A stretch of 64,000 nucleotides of DNA. It comes from CAVXYG01 sp963706835 (GTDB lineage Bacteria > Actinomycetota > Actinomycetes > S36-B12 > GCA-2699445). This document shows positions 18,295 through 28,036 of this stretch, piece by piece. The notes under the pieces were generated by a model that worked only from the letters and a program-made list of their open reading frames with translations, was not told the DNA's origin and did no database searches. Positions within the stretch are counted from its first letter, which is position 1. Each line of letters starts with the position of its first letter. Location: positions 354,773 through 418,772 of the forward strand of contig CAVPOB010000016.1 in the NCBI GenBank assembly GCA_963706835.1, given 5' to 3'. Position numbers and translations under genes: made by a program.

Positions 18295-19344
18295 ATGCGA
18301 CTGGGCTTGAATCTGGGCTACTGGGGTATGGGCAACGACGCGGACAACCTGGTGCTGGCCAGGGAGGCCGACAAACTGGGGTACTCGGTGGTCTGGGCGG
18401 CTGAGGCCTACGGGTCGGACACCGCGACCGTGCTGTCGTGGATTGCCGCGCAGACCGAGCAGATCGATGTGGGCTCGGCGGTGTTCCAGATCCCGGCCCG
18501 CACCCCGGCGATGACGGCAATGACGGCAGCGACGCTGGACACGCTGTCCGGCGGCCGCTTCCGGCTCGGGCTGGGGGTGTCCGGCCCACAGGTGTCCGAG
18601 GGCTGGCACGGCGTGAAGTTCGACAAGCCGCTGAAGCGCACCCGCGAGTACCACGACATCGTGCGGATGGCGCTGCGTCGGGAGCGGGTCAAGTACGACG
18701 GCGAGTTCTTCACGCTGCCGCTGCCCGACGGGCCGGGCAAGGCACTGACCCTGACGGTGCACCCGGTGCGGGAGACGATCCCGATGTACCTGGCGGCGAT
18801 CGGCCCGAAGAACCTCGAACTCGCCGGGGAACTGTTCGACGGCTGGCTGGCCATCTTCTTCTCCCCGGAGTTCGCCGACGAGCTCAAGGCCAGCATCGGC
18901 GCCGGTCGCGAGAAGAGCGGCAAGACGCTGGAGGGCTTCGACATCTGCCCGACGGTTCCCGTGGTGATCGGTGACGACGTGGCGGCCTGCGCGGCGCCGG
19001 TGCGCGCCTACGCTGCGCTCTACGTCGGCGGCATGGGCAGCCGCGAGAAGAACTTCTACAACCGGCTCGCAGTGCGCATGGGCTACGAGGACGCCGCCAT
19101 CGAGGTGCAGGACAAGTACCTGGCCAGGGACTACGCCGGCGCGGCGGGGGCCGTCCCGTTCGACTTCATCGACAAGACCTCCCTGATCGGACCCCGGGAC
19201 CGCATCAAGGAGCGGCTGCAGGCCTACGCCGACGCCGGCGTGGGCACGCTGACGATCGCGAGCTACGCGGGCAGCCTGGATGACCGCATCGCCACCGTGC
19301 GGGCGATGGCCGAGATCCTCGATGAATCGGGCTTTGCGGAGTGA
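18295..19344 (+). CDS. LLM-class F420-dependent oxidoreductase
   Basis: A 349-residue luciferase-like monooxygenase-family TIM barrel. The start MRLGLNLGYWG is typical, and ATG 18295 has GGAGG 5 nt upstream (ATG 18283 is an in-frame alternative). Motifs EADKLGYSVVWAAEAYG and GRFRLGLGVSGPQVSEGWHG match F420-dependent members such as MSMEG_6448-type and mer-like proteins. The cofactor F420 assignment is from family and phylum, not from a decisive residue. uppP overlaps its stop as GTGA, so the two are translationally coupled. Confidence 0.9.
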   Translation: MRLGLNLGYWGMGNDADNLVLAREADKLGYSVVWAAEAYGSDTATVLSWIAAQTEQIDVGSAVFQIPARTPAMTAMTAATLDTLSGGRFRLGLGVSGPQVSEGWHGVKFDKPLKRTREYHDIVRMALRRERVKYDGEFFTLPLPDGPGKALTLTVHPVRETIPMYLAAIGPKNLELAGELFDGWLAIFFSPEFADELKASIGAGREKSGKTLEGFDICPTVPVVIGDDVAACAAPVRAYAALYVGGMGSREKNFYNRLAVRMGYEDAAIEVQDKYLARDYAGAAGAVPFDFIDKTSLIGPRDRIKERLQAYADAGVGTLTIASYAGSLDDRIATVRAMAEILDESGFAE

Positions 19345-20165
19345 TCAGTTGGTTCGAGGCGATCGTCCTCGGCATCGTCCAGGGGCTCACAGAGTTCCTG
19401 CCCATCTCCTCCAGCGGCCACGTCCTCATCGTGTCGCAGCTGTTCGGATGGGAGGATCCGGGCGCCGCGTTCACCGCAGTCACCCAGATCGGCACCGAGA
19501 CCGCGGTCATCATCTACTTCCGCAAGGACATCTGGCGGATCATCAGCGCCTGGACCAGGTCGCTGTTCCAGGCCGAGCTGCGCAGCTCCATCGACGCACG
19601 GATGGGGTGGTACGTCATCGTGGGCACCATCCCGATCGGCATCCTCGGCTTCACGTTCCAGGACCAGATCGAGACGGTTGCGCGCAACCTGTGGCTGGTG
19701 GCCGGCACGCTGATCGGCTTCGGCATCATCCTCGGCATCGCCGACCGGGCCGGCCGCCAGACCAAGTCGCTGGACGACCTGACCATGCGCGACGGCGTGC
19801 TGTTCGGCATGGCGCAATCGCTGGCGCTGATCCCCGGCGTCAGCCGATCCGGCGCGACGATCTCCGGCGGCCTGTTCCTGGGCTACGACCGCGCGGCTGC
19901 GACGCGGTACGCCTTCCTGCTGGCGATTCCTGCCGTGATGGCGTCCGGGCTGTTCGAGGCGACCAAGATCGCCGACCAGGAGGTCGTGTCGTGGGGGCCG
20001 ACCATCCTCGCCACCGTGATTGCGTTCTGCGTTGGCTACGCGGTCATCGCCTGGCTCATCCGCTATATCACCACCAATTCCTACCTGCCGTTCGTGATCT
20101 ACCGGATCGCGCTCGGCGTGCTGATCCTGGTGCTGCTGTCCGCGGGAGTGCTGACCAGCGGCTGA
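19341..20165 (+). CDS. uppP: Undecaprenyl-diphosphatase UppP (BacA)
   Basis: UppP recycles undecaprenyl pyrophosphate to the monophosphate carrier for peptidoglycan and other wall polymers, acting at the outer face of the membrane. It has 274 residues with about 8 membrane segments. Both family motifs are intact: GLTEFLPISSSGH near the N-terminus and LIPGVSRSGATI in the middle. GTG 19341 overlaps the LLM oxidoreductase stop. High expression of this family confers bacitracin tolerance. Convergent with corA. Confidence 0.95.
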   Translation: MISWFEAIVLGIVQGLTEFLPISSSGHVLIVSQLFGWEDPGAAFTAVTQIGTETAVIIYFRKDIWRIISAWTRSLFQAELRSSIDARMGWYVIVGTIPIGILGFTFQDQIETVARNLWLVAGTLIGFGIILGIADRAGRQTKSLDDLTMRDGVLFGMAQSLALIPGVSRSGATISGGLFLGYDRAAATRYAFLLAIPAVMASGLFEATKIADQEVVSWGPTILATVIAFCVGYAVIAWLIRYITTNSYLPFVIYRIALGVLILVLLSAGVLTSG

Positions 20166-20265
20166 CGCCGGTGGCGGGGCGCCGGCCATGGCTTCACGAC
20201 CTCGACCCTCAGGTTGGCCGGCTCGGGCAGTGCTGGATTCGGGCGCGCTGGCTTGCGTGTGCTGC

Positions 20266-21318
20266 TCACAGCCAGCGGGCCCGCTTGAAGACCCAGTACA
20301 GGCCCAGGCACGCCAGCGCCATCAGCCCCAGCGCGAACGGGTAGCCCCACTGTTCGTCGAGTTCCGGCATGAAGGCGAAGTTCATGCCGTACACCCCGGC
20401 GATCACGGTTGGGGCGGCGGCAATCGCCACCCAGGCGCTGATCCGGCGCATGTCGGCGTTCTGCTGCAGGTCCTGGCGGGCCGTCGAGGCCATGAGCATG
20501 GTCATCAGCAGCTGGTCGTGGTTGTCTGCGTACTCCACCACCCGCAGCAGATGGTCGGCCACATCCCGAAAGTACGGCTCGAACTGCTCGTCCACCTGCG
20601 CCGCGAGCCCCTGCGCGACCTGGTTGGCCGCGCCCGAGAGGGGACCGGCCGCCCTGCGCAGTTCCAGGTTCTCCCGCTTCAGGGTGTAGATGGCGGCAGA
20701 GTCGTCACTGCGCTCGGGGGAGAAGACCGACTCCTCGATCTCCTCGATGTCGTCGCCGATCGCTGCCGCGATGGCCAAATACTCGTCCACGACCACGTCG
20801 AGCAGGGCGTAGCAGCCGGCGATGGAGCCGCGCCGCCGCAGCGCCGCTTCCCGCGCGATGCGCGCGTGCACGGCTGTCGCGACGGTGCTGCGGTCGTGGG
20901 CGATCGTCAGGAAGTAGCCCGGCCCGGCGAACGCGGCGACCTGTTGCGTCTCCACCTCGCTGGTCGCCTCGAAGTACTCCAAGGAGCGCAGCACCAGGAA
21001 CACGCCGCTGCCCGACCGTTCGACCTTGGGTCGCTGGCGCGGATTGAGCGCATCCTCCAGCTGGAGCCGGGGCAGGCCGAACACGTCGCCCAGCATCGCG
21101 ACCTCTTGCGGCGTGGGGTCGGCCACATCCACCCAGAGGTAGGCTGACCGGCCGTCCCGGCGGGCGGCCCTGGCGCGGCTGAACAGTTCCGATAGTTCGC
21201 CGCGGTGGGCGATCCGGGACAGCGGCGCGGGTTCCGGCTCGCCCGGGTAGCCGCTGCCGGAACCGGTCGTGGAGACGACGAGCCGACCGCCCTCGATGAG
21301 CCATATGCCGCCGATCAC
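20266..21318 (-). CDS. corA: CorA-family magnesium/cobalt transporter
   Basis: A pentameric Mg2+ channel of the inner membrane, about 350 residues. There is a cytoplasmic alpha/beta domain, a long helix, and two C-terminal membrane helices with the signature YGMNFAFMPEL. The start is uncertain: GTG 21318 is chosen as the last in-frame start before clearly conserved sequence, and no good ribosome site is seen. ATG codons nearby lie in other frames. Divergent from the phosphatase gene. Confidence 0.92.
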   Translation of the reverse strand: MIGGIWLIEGGRLVVSTTGSGSGYPGEPEPAPLSRIAHRGELSELFSRARAARRDGRSAYLWVDVADPTPQEVAMLGDVFGLPRLQLEDALNPRQRPKVERSGSGVFLVLRSLEYFEATSEVETQQVAAFAGPGYFLTIAHDRSTVATAVHARIAREAALRRRGSIAGCYALLDVVVDEYLAIAAAIGDDIEEIEESVFSPERSDDSAAIYTLKRENLELRRAAGPLSGAANQVAQGLAAQVDEQFEPYFRDVADHLLRVVEYADNHDQLLMTMLMASTARQDLQQNADMRRISAWVAIAAAPTVIAGVYGMNFAFMPELDEQWGYPFALGLMALACLGLYWVFKRARWL

Positions 21319-21352
21319 GTGCTCATCATCGCTGCCGACGTAACCTTGAGGC

Positions 21353-22021
21353 GTGACAACAGTCCTCCTGGTGCGCCACGGCAGGACCACCGCCAACGCC
21401 TCAGGCGTGCTGGCCGGCTGGACGCCGGGGGTCCATCTGGACGACGAAGGGCGGGAGCAGGCCAAGCGCACCGCGCAGCGATTGGCGCGTTTGCCGCTGG
21501 ACGGTTTCGTGACCAGTCCGCTGGAGCGGTGCCGGGAGACGGCGGAGATCCTGAGCGCCAACCACGGCAGCGCTGCCCGCCTGAACAGCGATCTCGACCT
21601 CGCGGAGTGCCGATACGGCGAATGGACCGGCCGTTCCCTCGCCGAACTGCGGCAGGAGCCGTTGTGGCACGCGGTGGAGCACACGCCGGGCAGCGTCACC
21701 TTCCCCAACGGCGAGTCCATGGCGGGAATGCAGGGCAGGGCGCTGCAGGCAGTCCGGCGGTGGAACGCCAGGTTCGGTGCGCCGGGCACGTATGTGGCCG
21801 TCACGCACGGCGACGTCATCAAGGCGATCCTGGCCGACGCCCTCGGCATGCATCTGGACATGTTCCAGCGCATCGTGGTCGATCCCTGCTCGGTCAGCGT
21901 GATTCGCTATGCGCCGCAGCGGCCGCACGTCCTGCGGATGAACGACACCGGCGGCGACTTGTCGGACCTGCTCGCCGGGCCCGAGGACACTGCGGCCCGG
22001 CTCGGCGGCGGCGGCCGGTGA
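21353..22021 (+). CDS. Histidine phosphatase-family protein (MSMEG_4193-type)
   Basis: A 222-residue phosphoglycerate-mutase-like protein. The catalytic LVRHGRT is at residues 6-12, the Glu in LAECRYGEWTGRS and the second His in VAVTHGDVIKAIL. The C-terminal LRMNDTGGDLSDL matches the actinobacterial 'MSMEG_4193 family putative phosphomutase' group found beside DUF3090 and mshC. GTG 21353 start. The physiological substrate is unknown. Confidence 0.9.
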   Translation: MTTVLLVRHGRTTANASGVLAGWTPGVHLDDEGREQAKRTAQRLARLPLDGFVTSPLERCRETAEILSANHGSAARLNSDLDLAECRYGEWTGRSLAELRQEPLWHAVEHTPGSVTFPNGESMAGMQGRALQAVRRWNARFGAPGTYVAVTHGDVIKAILADALGMHLDMFQRIVVDPCSVSVIRYAPQRPHVLRMNDTGGDLSDLLAGPEDTAARLGGGGR

Positions 22022-22046
22022 AGCAGGCGGCGGTAGGGTCGGACCC

Positions 22047-22604
22047 ATGGCGCGAAAGGTGATGGTGCACGATCCGCCGGACCGGTTCGTGGTCGGCACC
22101 GTGGGGCCGCCGGGCGAGCGGACCTTCTTCCTGCAGGCGGTCTCGGCCGGCACGGTGAACACGCTGCTGCTGGAGAAGGAGCAGGTACGGCTGCTCGCCG
22201 AACGCATGGTGGAGATCCTGGACGAGACGATGAACTCCGATCCGGGCGCCGACATCCCCGCTGCCTCGCCCAGCGGGCTGCTGGAGTTGCAGGTGCTGCA
22301 GCCCCCGCTGGAACCGGAGTTCCGCGTCGCGGCGCTCTCCTTGGGCTGGAACCGCGCCACCCACCGGCTGATCGTGGAAGCCCATGCCAGCACCGGCGAC
22401 GACAACGATGTGCCCGACCTGGAGACCGATGACCCGGACGGCCCGGATGTGCTGCGGGTCCGGCTGACCGGCACCGGGGCGCGCGTCTTCGCCGAGCACG
22501 CCCAGACCGTGGTGGCGGCCGGCCGCCCCGACTGCCCGTTCTGCCACTTGCCGTTGGAGCCGACCGGCCATGTCTGTCCCCGGGCCAACGGGTATCGCCG
22601 TTGA
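22047..22604 (+). CDS. DUF3090 family protein
   Basis: A 185-residue actinobacterial protein of unknown function. It begins with VMVHDPPDRFVVGTVG and contains FFLQAVSAGTVNTLLLEKEQ, both typical of DUF3090. It ends in a Cys/His cluster, CPFCHLPLEPTGHVCPR, a likely zinc site. Its stop overlaps the TTG start of the next gene. DUF3090, SCO1664-type, phosphatase and mshC genes cluster across actinobacteria. Confidence 0.93.
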   Translation: MARKVMVHDPPDRFVVGTVGPPGERTFFLQAVSAGTVNTLLLEKEQVRLLAERMVEILDETMNSDPGADIPAASPSGLLELQVLQPPLEPEFRVAALSLGWNRATHRLIVEAHASTGDDNDVPDLETDDPDGPDVLRVRLTGTGARVFAEHAQTVVAAGRPDCPFCHLPLEPTGHVCPRANGYRR

Positions 22605-23374
22605 CCGGCAGCCGCGGCATGTTCGGCGAACTGCGCGATGCCGCGCTGGAGGTGACCGGTCGCTTCGCCGAGGCGTCCAATCTCACGCTGCTGGCGCAGA
22701 CCCCCGGCGGTACGCGGTGCGTCTACAAGCCGGTCTCGGGGGAGCGGCCACTGTGGGACTTCCCGACCGGCAGCCTGGCCGACCGCGAAGTGGCCATGGG
22801 CCTACTGGCTGCTGCGCTCGGCTGGGACATCGTGCCGGAAACGGTGCTGCGTCCCGACGGCCCCCTAGGAGCGGGCGCCTGCCAGCGCTACATCGAGGCG
22901 GCTGGCGAACCCGTGGTGCGCCTCGTGGCCGACCCGGCGCCGGGCTGGCTGGTCATCGCCCGCGGCGAGGATGACGCCGGCCGCAGCGTCGCGCTGGTGC
23001 ACCGCGACCGACCGGACCTGCGCCGACTGGCCCTGCTCGACGCGATTGCCAACAACGCCGACCGCAAGGGCGGCCACCTGCTGCGCGACGCGGACGACCG
23101 GGTCTGGGGGATCGACCACGGCCTGACCTTTCACGCCGAGGACAAGTTGCGCACCGTGCTGTGGGGCTTCGCCGAGCAGCCGATCACCGCGGGCGAGTTG
23201 CGGGCCCTGGAAGGCCTGTGGCAGCGCTGGGACGCGGTCGCCGAGTCGCTGTCGCCCCACCTGGCGGACGCCGAGATCGCAGCGACCCGCGACCGCCTGG
23301 CGGGGCTGCTGGCCGCGGGCTGCTACCCGTCCCCGGAGCCCGGGTGGCCGAGGCTGCCCTGGCCGCCGCTGTGA
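22601..23374 (+). CDS. SCO1664-family protein (PI3/4-kinase-like fold)
   Basis: A 257-residue protein of the SCO1664 family, related to phosphatidylinositol 3/4-kinase-like folds: VYKPVSGERPLWDFPTGSL holds the phosphate-binding Lys, LLDAIANNADRKGGHLL the catalytic-loop-like Asp/Asn pair, and GIDHGLTFH the metal-binding Asp. No substrate is established for the family. The TTG start at 22601 overlaps the DUF3090 stop (4 bp). Confidence 0.9.
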   Translation: MTGSRGMFGELRDAALEVTGRFAEASNLTLLAQTPGGTRCVYKPVSGERPLWDFPTGSLADREVAMGLLAAALGWDIVPETVLRPDGPLGAGACQRYIEAAGEPVVRLVADPAPGWLVIARGEDDAGRSVALVHRDRPDLRRLALLDAIANNADRKGGHLLRDADDRVWGIDHGLTFHAEDKLRTVLWGFAEQPITAGELRALEGLWQRWDAVAESLSPHLADAEIAATRDRLAGLLAAGCYPSPEPGWPRLPWPPL

Positions 23375-23410
23375 ATCGTGGCCGGGTGCCGGTCCCGATA
23401 CGCTGACAGG

Positions 23411-24643
23411 ATGCATTCCTGGGAGGCGCCGCCGGTGCCGTCGCTGCCCGGCCGCGGCCTGCCGTTGCGCCTGTTCGACACCGCCACCCGCGAGGTCCGG
23501 CCGACTGCGCCGGGGCCGACCGCACGACTGTACGCGTGCGGCATCACACCGTACGACGCCACGCATCTGGGCCACGCCATGACCTACCTGGCCTTCGATC
23601 TGGTGCACCGGACATGGCGGGATGCCGGGCATGCGGTCCACTACGTGCAGAACGTCACCGACATCGACGACCCGTTGCTGGAAAGGGCGGTGGCCACCGG
23701 AGAGGACTGGCGCGCCATCGCCGAGCGCGAGACCGAGCTGTTCCGGCGGGACATGACCGCGCTGCGCGTCCTGCCGCCAACCGACTACATCGGGGCTGTG
23801 GAGGCGATGCCGCTGATCTGCGCCGCGATCGGGGAACTGCGTCGGCGGGGTGCCACGTACGCCGTCGACGGCGACACCTACTTCGATCTGCGCGCCCATC
23901 CGAGGTTCGGGGCGGTGTCCGGGCTGGATCGCCACACGATGGCGGCGCTGTTCGCCGAACGCGGCGGCGACCCGCAGCGGCCGGGCAAGCGGGATCCGTT
24001 GGACCCGGTGCTCTGGCAGGCAGCCCGTCCCGATGAGCCGGCGTGGGACACCGAGCTCGGCCATGGCCGACCCGGTTGGCACATCGAATGCGTGGCGATC
24101 GCTCAGCGGTACCTCGGTGTCACCTTCGACGTGCAGGGCGGCGGGCGTGACCTGGCGTTCCCGCACCACGAGATGGGCGCCAGTCAGGGCGAGGTCATCG
24201 CCGACGGCCGCCGCTTCGCCCGGCACTACGTCCACGTCGGGATGGTCGGGCTCGACGGGGAGAAGATGAGCAAGTCCCGGGGCAATCTCGTCTTCGTCTC
24301 CCGACTGCTGGAGCAGGGCATCCCGGCGGCGGTGATCCGGCTGGCGCTGCTGGCCCATCACTACCGCGACGACTGGGAATGGACCGACGCGGACCTGGCG
24401 GCTGCCCGGGCCAGGTACGACCACTGGCTGGCCGGCCTCGCCACTGGCCGCGGTCCCCGCGCCGAGGCGCTGCTGGCCAGGATGCGGGAGCGGCTCAGCG
24501 ATGACCTGGATGCCCCGGCGGCGCTGCGTGCGGTCGATGTCTGGGCGCAGGACGCGATCACCGGCCGCGGACGCGATCGTGACGCGCCGCAACAGGTTCG
24601 GCTGGCCGTCGATGCCCTCCTAGGGGTCGTCCTGCCGTCCTGA
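23411..24643 (+). CDS. mshC: Cysteine:1D-myo-inosityl glucosaminide ligase MshC
   Basis: MshC joins L-cysteine to GlcN-Ins with ATP, the third committed step of mycothiol synthesis. The 410-residue protein is a cysteinyl-tRNA synthetase paralogue: the zinc-binding Cys in YACGITPYDATHLGHA together with the HLGH signature, and EKMSKSRGN as the KMSKS loop. It lacks the tRNA-binding C-terminal part of CysS and has the normal MshC length. ATG 23411. The upstream phosphatase, DUF3090 and SCO1664-type genes form a conserved cluster with it. Confidence 0.95.
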   Translation: MHSWEAPPVPSLPGRGLPLRLFDTATREVRPTAPGPTARLYACGITPYDATHLGHAMTYLAFDLVHRTWRDAGHAVHYVQNVTDIDDPLLERAVATGEDWRAIAERETELFRRDMTALRVLPPTDYIGAVEAMPLICAAIGELRRRGATYAVDGDTYFDLRAHPRFGAVSGLDRHTMAALFAERGGDPQRPGKRDPLDPVLWQAARPDEPAWDTELGHGRPGWHIECVAIAQRYLGVTFDVQGGGRDLAFPHHEMGASQGEVIADGRRFARHYVHVGMVGLDGEKMSKSRGNLVFVSRLLEQGIPAAVIRLALLAHHYRDDWEWTDADLAAARARYDHWLAGLATGRGPRAEALLARMRERLSDDLDAPAALRAVDVWAQDAITGRGRDRDAPQQVRLAVDALLGVVLPS

Positions 24644-24672
24644 GCGCCGCGGGCCTTCCGTAGCCTGGAGGC

Positions 24673-25014
24673 ATGGTCGAATACATCGCCGACGCAGTGC
24701 TCGTGCTGCACTTCATCGGTCTGGCAGCGCTGCTCGGGTCGTTCCTGGTGCAGATGAAGCCGCCCAGATCCATCACGCCCGGCTACTTCCACGGCTCGCT
24801 GACCATGCTGGTGACCGGGGTCGCGCTGGTGGGACTGGCCTACGCCCAGGACTACGAGCCGAACAACACCAAGATCACCGTGAAGCTGGCGGTCCTGCTG
24901 GTGGTCTTCGGGCTCGTGCTGGCCAACCGGAAGAAGGACGCGATCAGCACCGGCGTGTGGGGGGCGATCGGAGGGCTGACGATCGTCAACGTCGTGCTGG
25001 CGGTGTTCTGGTAG
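24673..25014 (+). CDS. Small integral membrane protein
   Basis: A 113-residue protein with four predicted membrane segments (about 5-27, 38-60, 67-85 and 95-113) and a short polar loop EPNNTKITVK. I recognise no characterised family. It sits 29 bp after mshC in the same direction and may belong to that transcript. Confidence 0.75.
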   Translation: MVEYIADAVLVLHFIGLAALLGSFLVQMKPPRSITPGYFHGSLTMLVTGVALVGLAYAQDYEPNNTKITVKLAVLLVVFGLVLANRKKDAISTGVWGAIGGLTIVNVVLAVFW

Positions 25015-25092
25015 GCCGGATGTCGCGCTGACCGGCGGTGGGCAGGCTCGTGCCGCCAGCCAGTGTTCATCGGCGGGGACTACCCTCGAGGC

Positions 25093-26799
25093 GTGCCGGA
25101 ACGGGAACGGGTAGCGCTCAGCGCGCTCAACGCAGATGTCGTTGGCTACTCGCGCCTCATGGCCGACGATCGCGATGCGACCTCCGATGCGATGTCCGCG
25201 GCCCGCGCACTGGTTGAGGCGACGGTCGATGCGCATGCGGGCCGACTGGTGAACTTCGTCGGCGACAACTTCATGGCGGTCTTCGACCGGCCCATCGCGG
25301 CCGTCCGGGCAGCGATCGCTATCGCGACGGCGCTGGAGCAGACCAACGCGGGCGTCCCCCAGGCCCGCTGGCTGCGGTTCCGGATGGGGATCGAGACCGG
25401 TGAGGCGCTCATCACGCAGGGCAATTACGAGGGTGACGTGCTCAATATCGCAGCACGCATCCAATCCCTGGCGCCCGCGGGCGGCCTGTCGGTGTCCGGC
25501 ACGGTCTACCGCGCCCTCGATGAGCCCGCGCTGCGGTTCCGCGCCGCGGGCAGCCGCAGGCTGAAAAACATCCCGGAACCGGTGGAGGTCTACCAGTTCG
25601 CCGACCTGCCGACGCAGGGCGCCGAGGAGATCCCCACCGAGCTGGCGCTGGCCTTCCCCTCGGTGGCGGTGCTGCCGCTGCACGCGGAGTCGGTTGCCCC
25701 CGACATCGCAGCGGCGAGCCAGGTGATCCGCGAGGACCTGCTGCACCGCCTCGCCGCCATCCCGGAGTTGGAGGTCCTCGACACCACGGATGCCAACGCG
25801 GGCGGGAAGGCCCGGTACATGCTCGAATGCGGCGTGTACCAGATCGGGAACCGGGTGCGGGTGCACGCCACGCTGTTCGACGTGACCACGATGAACGTGG
25901 TGAAGGCGCACAAAGAGACCGGTGATGTGGAGCAGTTGCTCGACCTGTCCGAGGCGCTGTCCGAGCGCGTCGGTCGCACCGTCGAGGTCGAACTCGTCGC
26001 CGGTGCTCCTGCCGGGCTGTATGCGGAGCTGGGCGACGCCGAGTCGATCCAGAAGATCTACATGGGATGGTTCCACCTGCGATCCTTCACCGCCGAGGGA
26101 TGGCAGCAGGCACGCACCCTGCTTGGTGAGGTGGCCGAACGTCACCCGGACATGCCCTATGGCTGGGTGCTGGCCGCGTTCGCGAACTGGATGGGAGCCT
26201 CGCACGGCTGGGCGCCGGATCCGGAGCAGACGCTGGAACTGGCCCGATCCCAGGCTGAGCGGGGCCGGCAGGTCGGTGATCCGACGGGGCTCGGGCAGGC
26301 CGTTGTCGCCGCAGTCCTGATGTCCACCGGGCATATCCAGGAAGCTGTGCAGACCGTGGCCGGGCTGGAGATCACGCGCCCGACCTGCGACGTCACCTAC
26401 GGGCTCGAGGGCAGCCTGAAGCGGTACTTGGGGGAGTGGGAGGAGGCGGTGGGCCTGATGGACCGGGCGATGCGGTTGACCGCCGTGAACAAGCCCTGGT
26501 ACCCGACGGTCAAGGCCAGTTCGCTGCTCATCGGTACCCGCCCGGAGCAAGCCGCGGCCACTGCCGAATCGGTCCTGGAGTACCAGCCTGCGAACATCGA
26601 GGCGCTGCTCGTCCTGGCCGCCGCGCAAGTCGAACTCGGGCTGCCGCGACGGGCCAGGGCGACGGCGGAGACCATCCGCCGCCAGTTCCCCGGATTGCGA
26701 GTGTCGGAGTGGCTGTCGCACCAGCCGTACCAGCACGCTGAGTCGATCGACCGCTGGCGAGCCGATCTGGCCGAGCTCGACCTCGTCGATCCCGCCTGA
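25093..26799 (+). CDS. Class III adenylate/guanylate cyclase with TPR-like C-terminal region
   Basis: The N-terminal 180 residues form a class III nucleotidyl cyclase domain. Metal-binding Asp lies in ALNADVVGYSRLM (about 15), the second in VNFVGDNFMAVF (about 58), and EGDVLNIAARIQSL supplies the transition-state Asn/Arg. A middle region (about 200-310) has the TolB/FlgO-like strand AVLPLHAESVAPDIAAA and the C-terminal 250 residues are helical repeats of TPR type. No membrane segment is seen, so it is soluble. GTG 25093 is preferred over GTG 25063. It probably senses a ligand or partner through the TPR part and makes cAMP. Confidence 0.9.
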   Translation: MPERERVALSALNADVVGYSRLMADDRDATSDAMSAARALVEATVDAHAGRLVNFVGDNFMAVFDRPIAAVRAAIAIATALEQTNAGVPQARWLRFRMGIETGEALITQGNYEGDVLNIAARIQSLAPAGGLSVSGTVYRALDEPALRFRAAGSRRLKNIPEPVEVYQFADLPTQGAEEIPTELALAFPSVAVLPLHAESVAPDIAAASQVIREDLLHRLAAIPELEVLDTTDANAGGKARYMLECGVYQIGNRVRVHATLFDVTTMNVVKAHKETGDVEQLLDLSEALSERVGRTVEVELVAGAPAGLYAELGDAESIQKIYMGWFHLRSFTAEGWQQARTLLGEVAERHPDMPYGWVLAAFANWMGASHGWAPDPEQTLELARSQAERGRQVGDPTGLGQAVVAAVLMSTGHIQEAVQTVAGLEITRPTCDVTYGLEGSLKRYLGEWEEAVGLMDRAMRLTAVNKPWYPTVKASSLLIGTRPEQAAATAESVLEYQPANIEALLVLAAAQVELGLPRRARATAETIRRQFPGLRVSEWLSHQPYQHAESIDRWRADLAELDLVDPA

Positions 26800-26992
26800 C
26801 AGCGACCCGCGAACGGACGGCTACCGCTGCGGATGCAGCACGCAGAGCTCGAGGGATCGGTCCCCAGCCTGGGACGGGCCTCGGAAGGCGAGGCCGGCCC
26901 GGCGTCCGCTGCATGCATCGGGGTCAGAACCGCGCGGGATCGGCGGCGGCGCGCTACCGTCGCTGCAAGACCACCACCGCGGGGAGCGTGCC

Positions 26993-28033
26993 ATGCCCAA
27001 GCGCATCGTCGTCTGCTGCGACGGGACCTGGAACACCGCCGATCAGGTTTGCGAGGGCAAACCGTGTTCCACCAACGTCGCCAAACTGGCCGTGGCGCTT
27101 GCCGAGGAGTCTGCCGATGGCACTCCGCAGCAGACGTTCTATGTGCGCGGGGTAGGGACGAGCAGGTGGGACCGGATCCGGGGCGGCGCCTTCGGCTACG
27201 GCTTGTCCGACAACGTCAAGGAGGCCTACCGGCTCATCGCCGAGCACTTCGAGCCCGGTGATGAGCTGTACCTGTTCGGCTTCTCCCGCGGGGCCTACAC
27301 CGCGCGCAGCACCGCCGGCTTCATCCGCAACGCCGGCATCCTGCGACGGCCGCACCTGCAACGGCTGGACGACGCCTACAAGCTGTACCGCGATCGGACG
27401 AACCACCCGCGCGACATCGAGTCCGAACTGTTCCGCCGCTCGTTCTCCCACGAGACCCGCATCAGGTTCATCGGGGTCTGGGACACCGTAGGCGCCCTGG
27501 GCGTTCCGCTCAGCGGGATCCCGATCTTCGATGCCTTCAACAAGCGCTGGGCCTTTCACGACACCGAGCTCAGCTCGTTCATCGACAACGCCTTCCAGGC
27601 GCTGGCCATCGATGAGCTGCGCAAGCCGTTCCAGCCCACGCTGTGGCAGCAGCGGCCCGGCGTCGGTTCGCAGCGGCTGGAACAGGTGTGGTTCTCCGGG
27701 GTGCACTGCGACGTCGGCGGCGGCTACCCGCAGACCGGGCTGTCCGATATCGCGCTGCGCTGGATGATGGATCGCGCCGCCGAGTGCGGACTGGCGTTCC
27801 GCCCGGGCCGACCGGAGCTGGATCAGGACGCCCTGGGCGTCCTGCACGACTCCAGGACCGGTGCCTACACGTTGCTGCCCCCGCACTACCGGCCCATCGG
27901 CGTGCAGCACCCCGACAGCGAATACGTCGCCGCCAGCGCCGTCGAGCGCACACAGGGCGATGCGGACTACCGGCCGCCCAACCTCATGGCCTACCTGCGC
28001 ACCGACCCGCAGATCCAGCCGGTGGCCACGTAG
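26993..28033 (+). CDS. DUF2235-domain alpha/beta hydrolase
   Basis: A 346-residue DUF2235 protein: RIVVCCDGTWNTADQ at the N-terminus, nucleophile elbow GFSRGAYTAR (Ser about 98), VWDTVGALGVP, and HCDVGGGYP with the presumed Asp/His. The fold is shared with Tle1 phospholipases, but no type VI secretion genes are present and stand-alone copies are common in actinobacteria. Cytoplasmic; substrate unknown. ATG 26993. The next gene is convergent, 3 bp away. Confidence 0.9.
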   Translation: MPKRIVVCCDGTWNTADQVCEGKPCSTNVAKLAVALAEESADGTPQQTFYVRGVGTSRWDRIRGGAFGYGLSDNVKEAYRLIAEHFEPGDELYLFGFSRGAYTARSTAGFIRNAGILRRPHLQRLDDAYKLYRDRTNHPRDIESELFRRSFSHETRIRFIGVWDTVGALGVPLSGIPIFDAFNKRWAFHDTELSSFIDNAFQALAIDELRKPFQPTLWQQRPGVGSQRLEQVWFSGVHCDVGGGYPQTGLSDIALRWMMDRAAECGLAFRPGRPELDQDALGVLHDSRTGAYTLLPPHYRPIGVQHPDSEYVAASAVERTQGDADYRPPNLMAYLRTDPQIQPVAT

Positions 28034-28036
28034 TTC

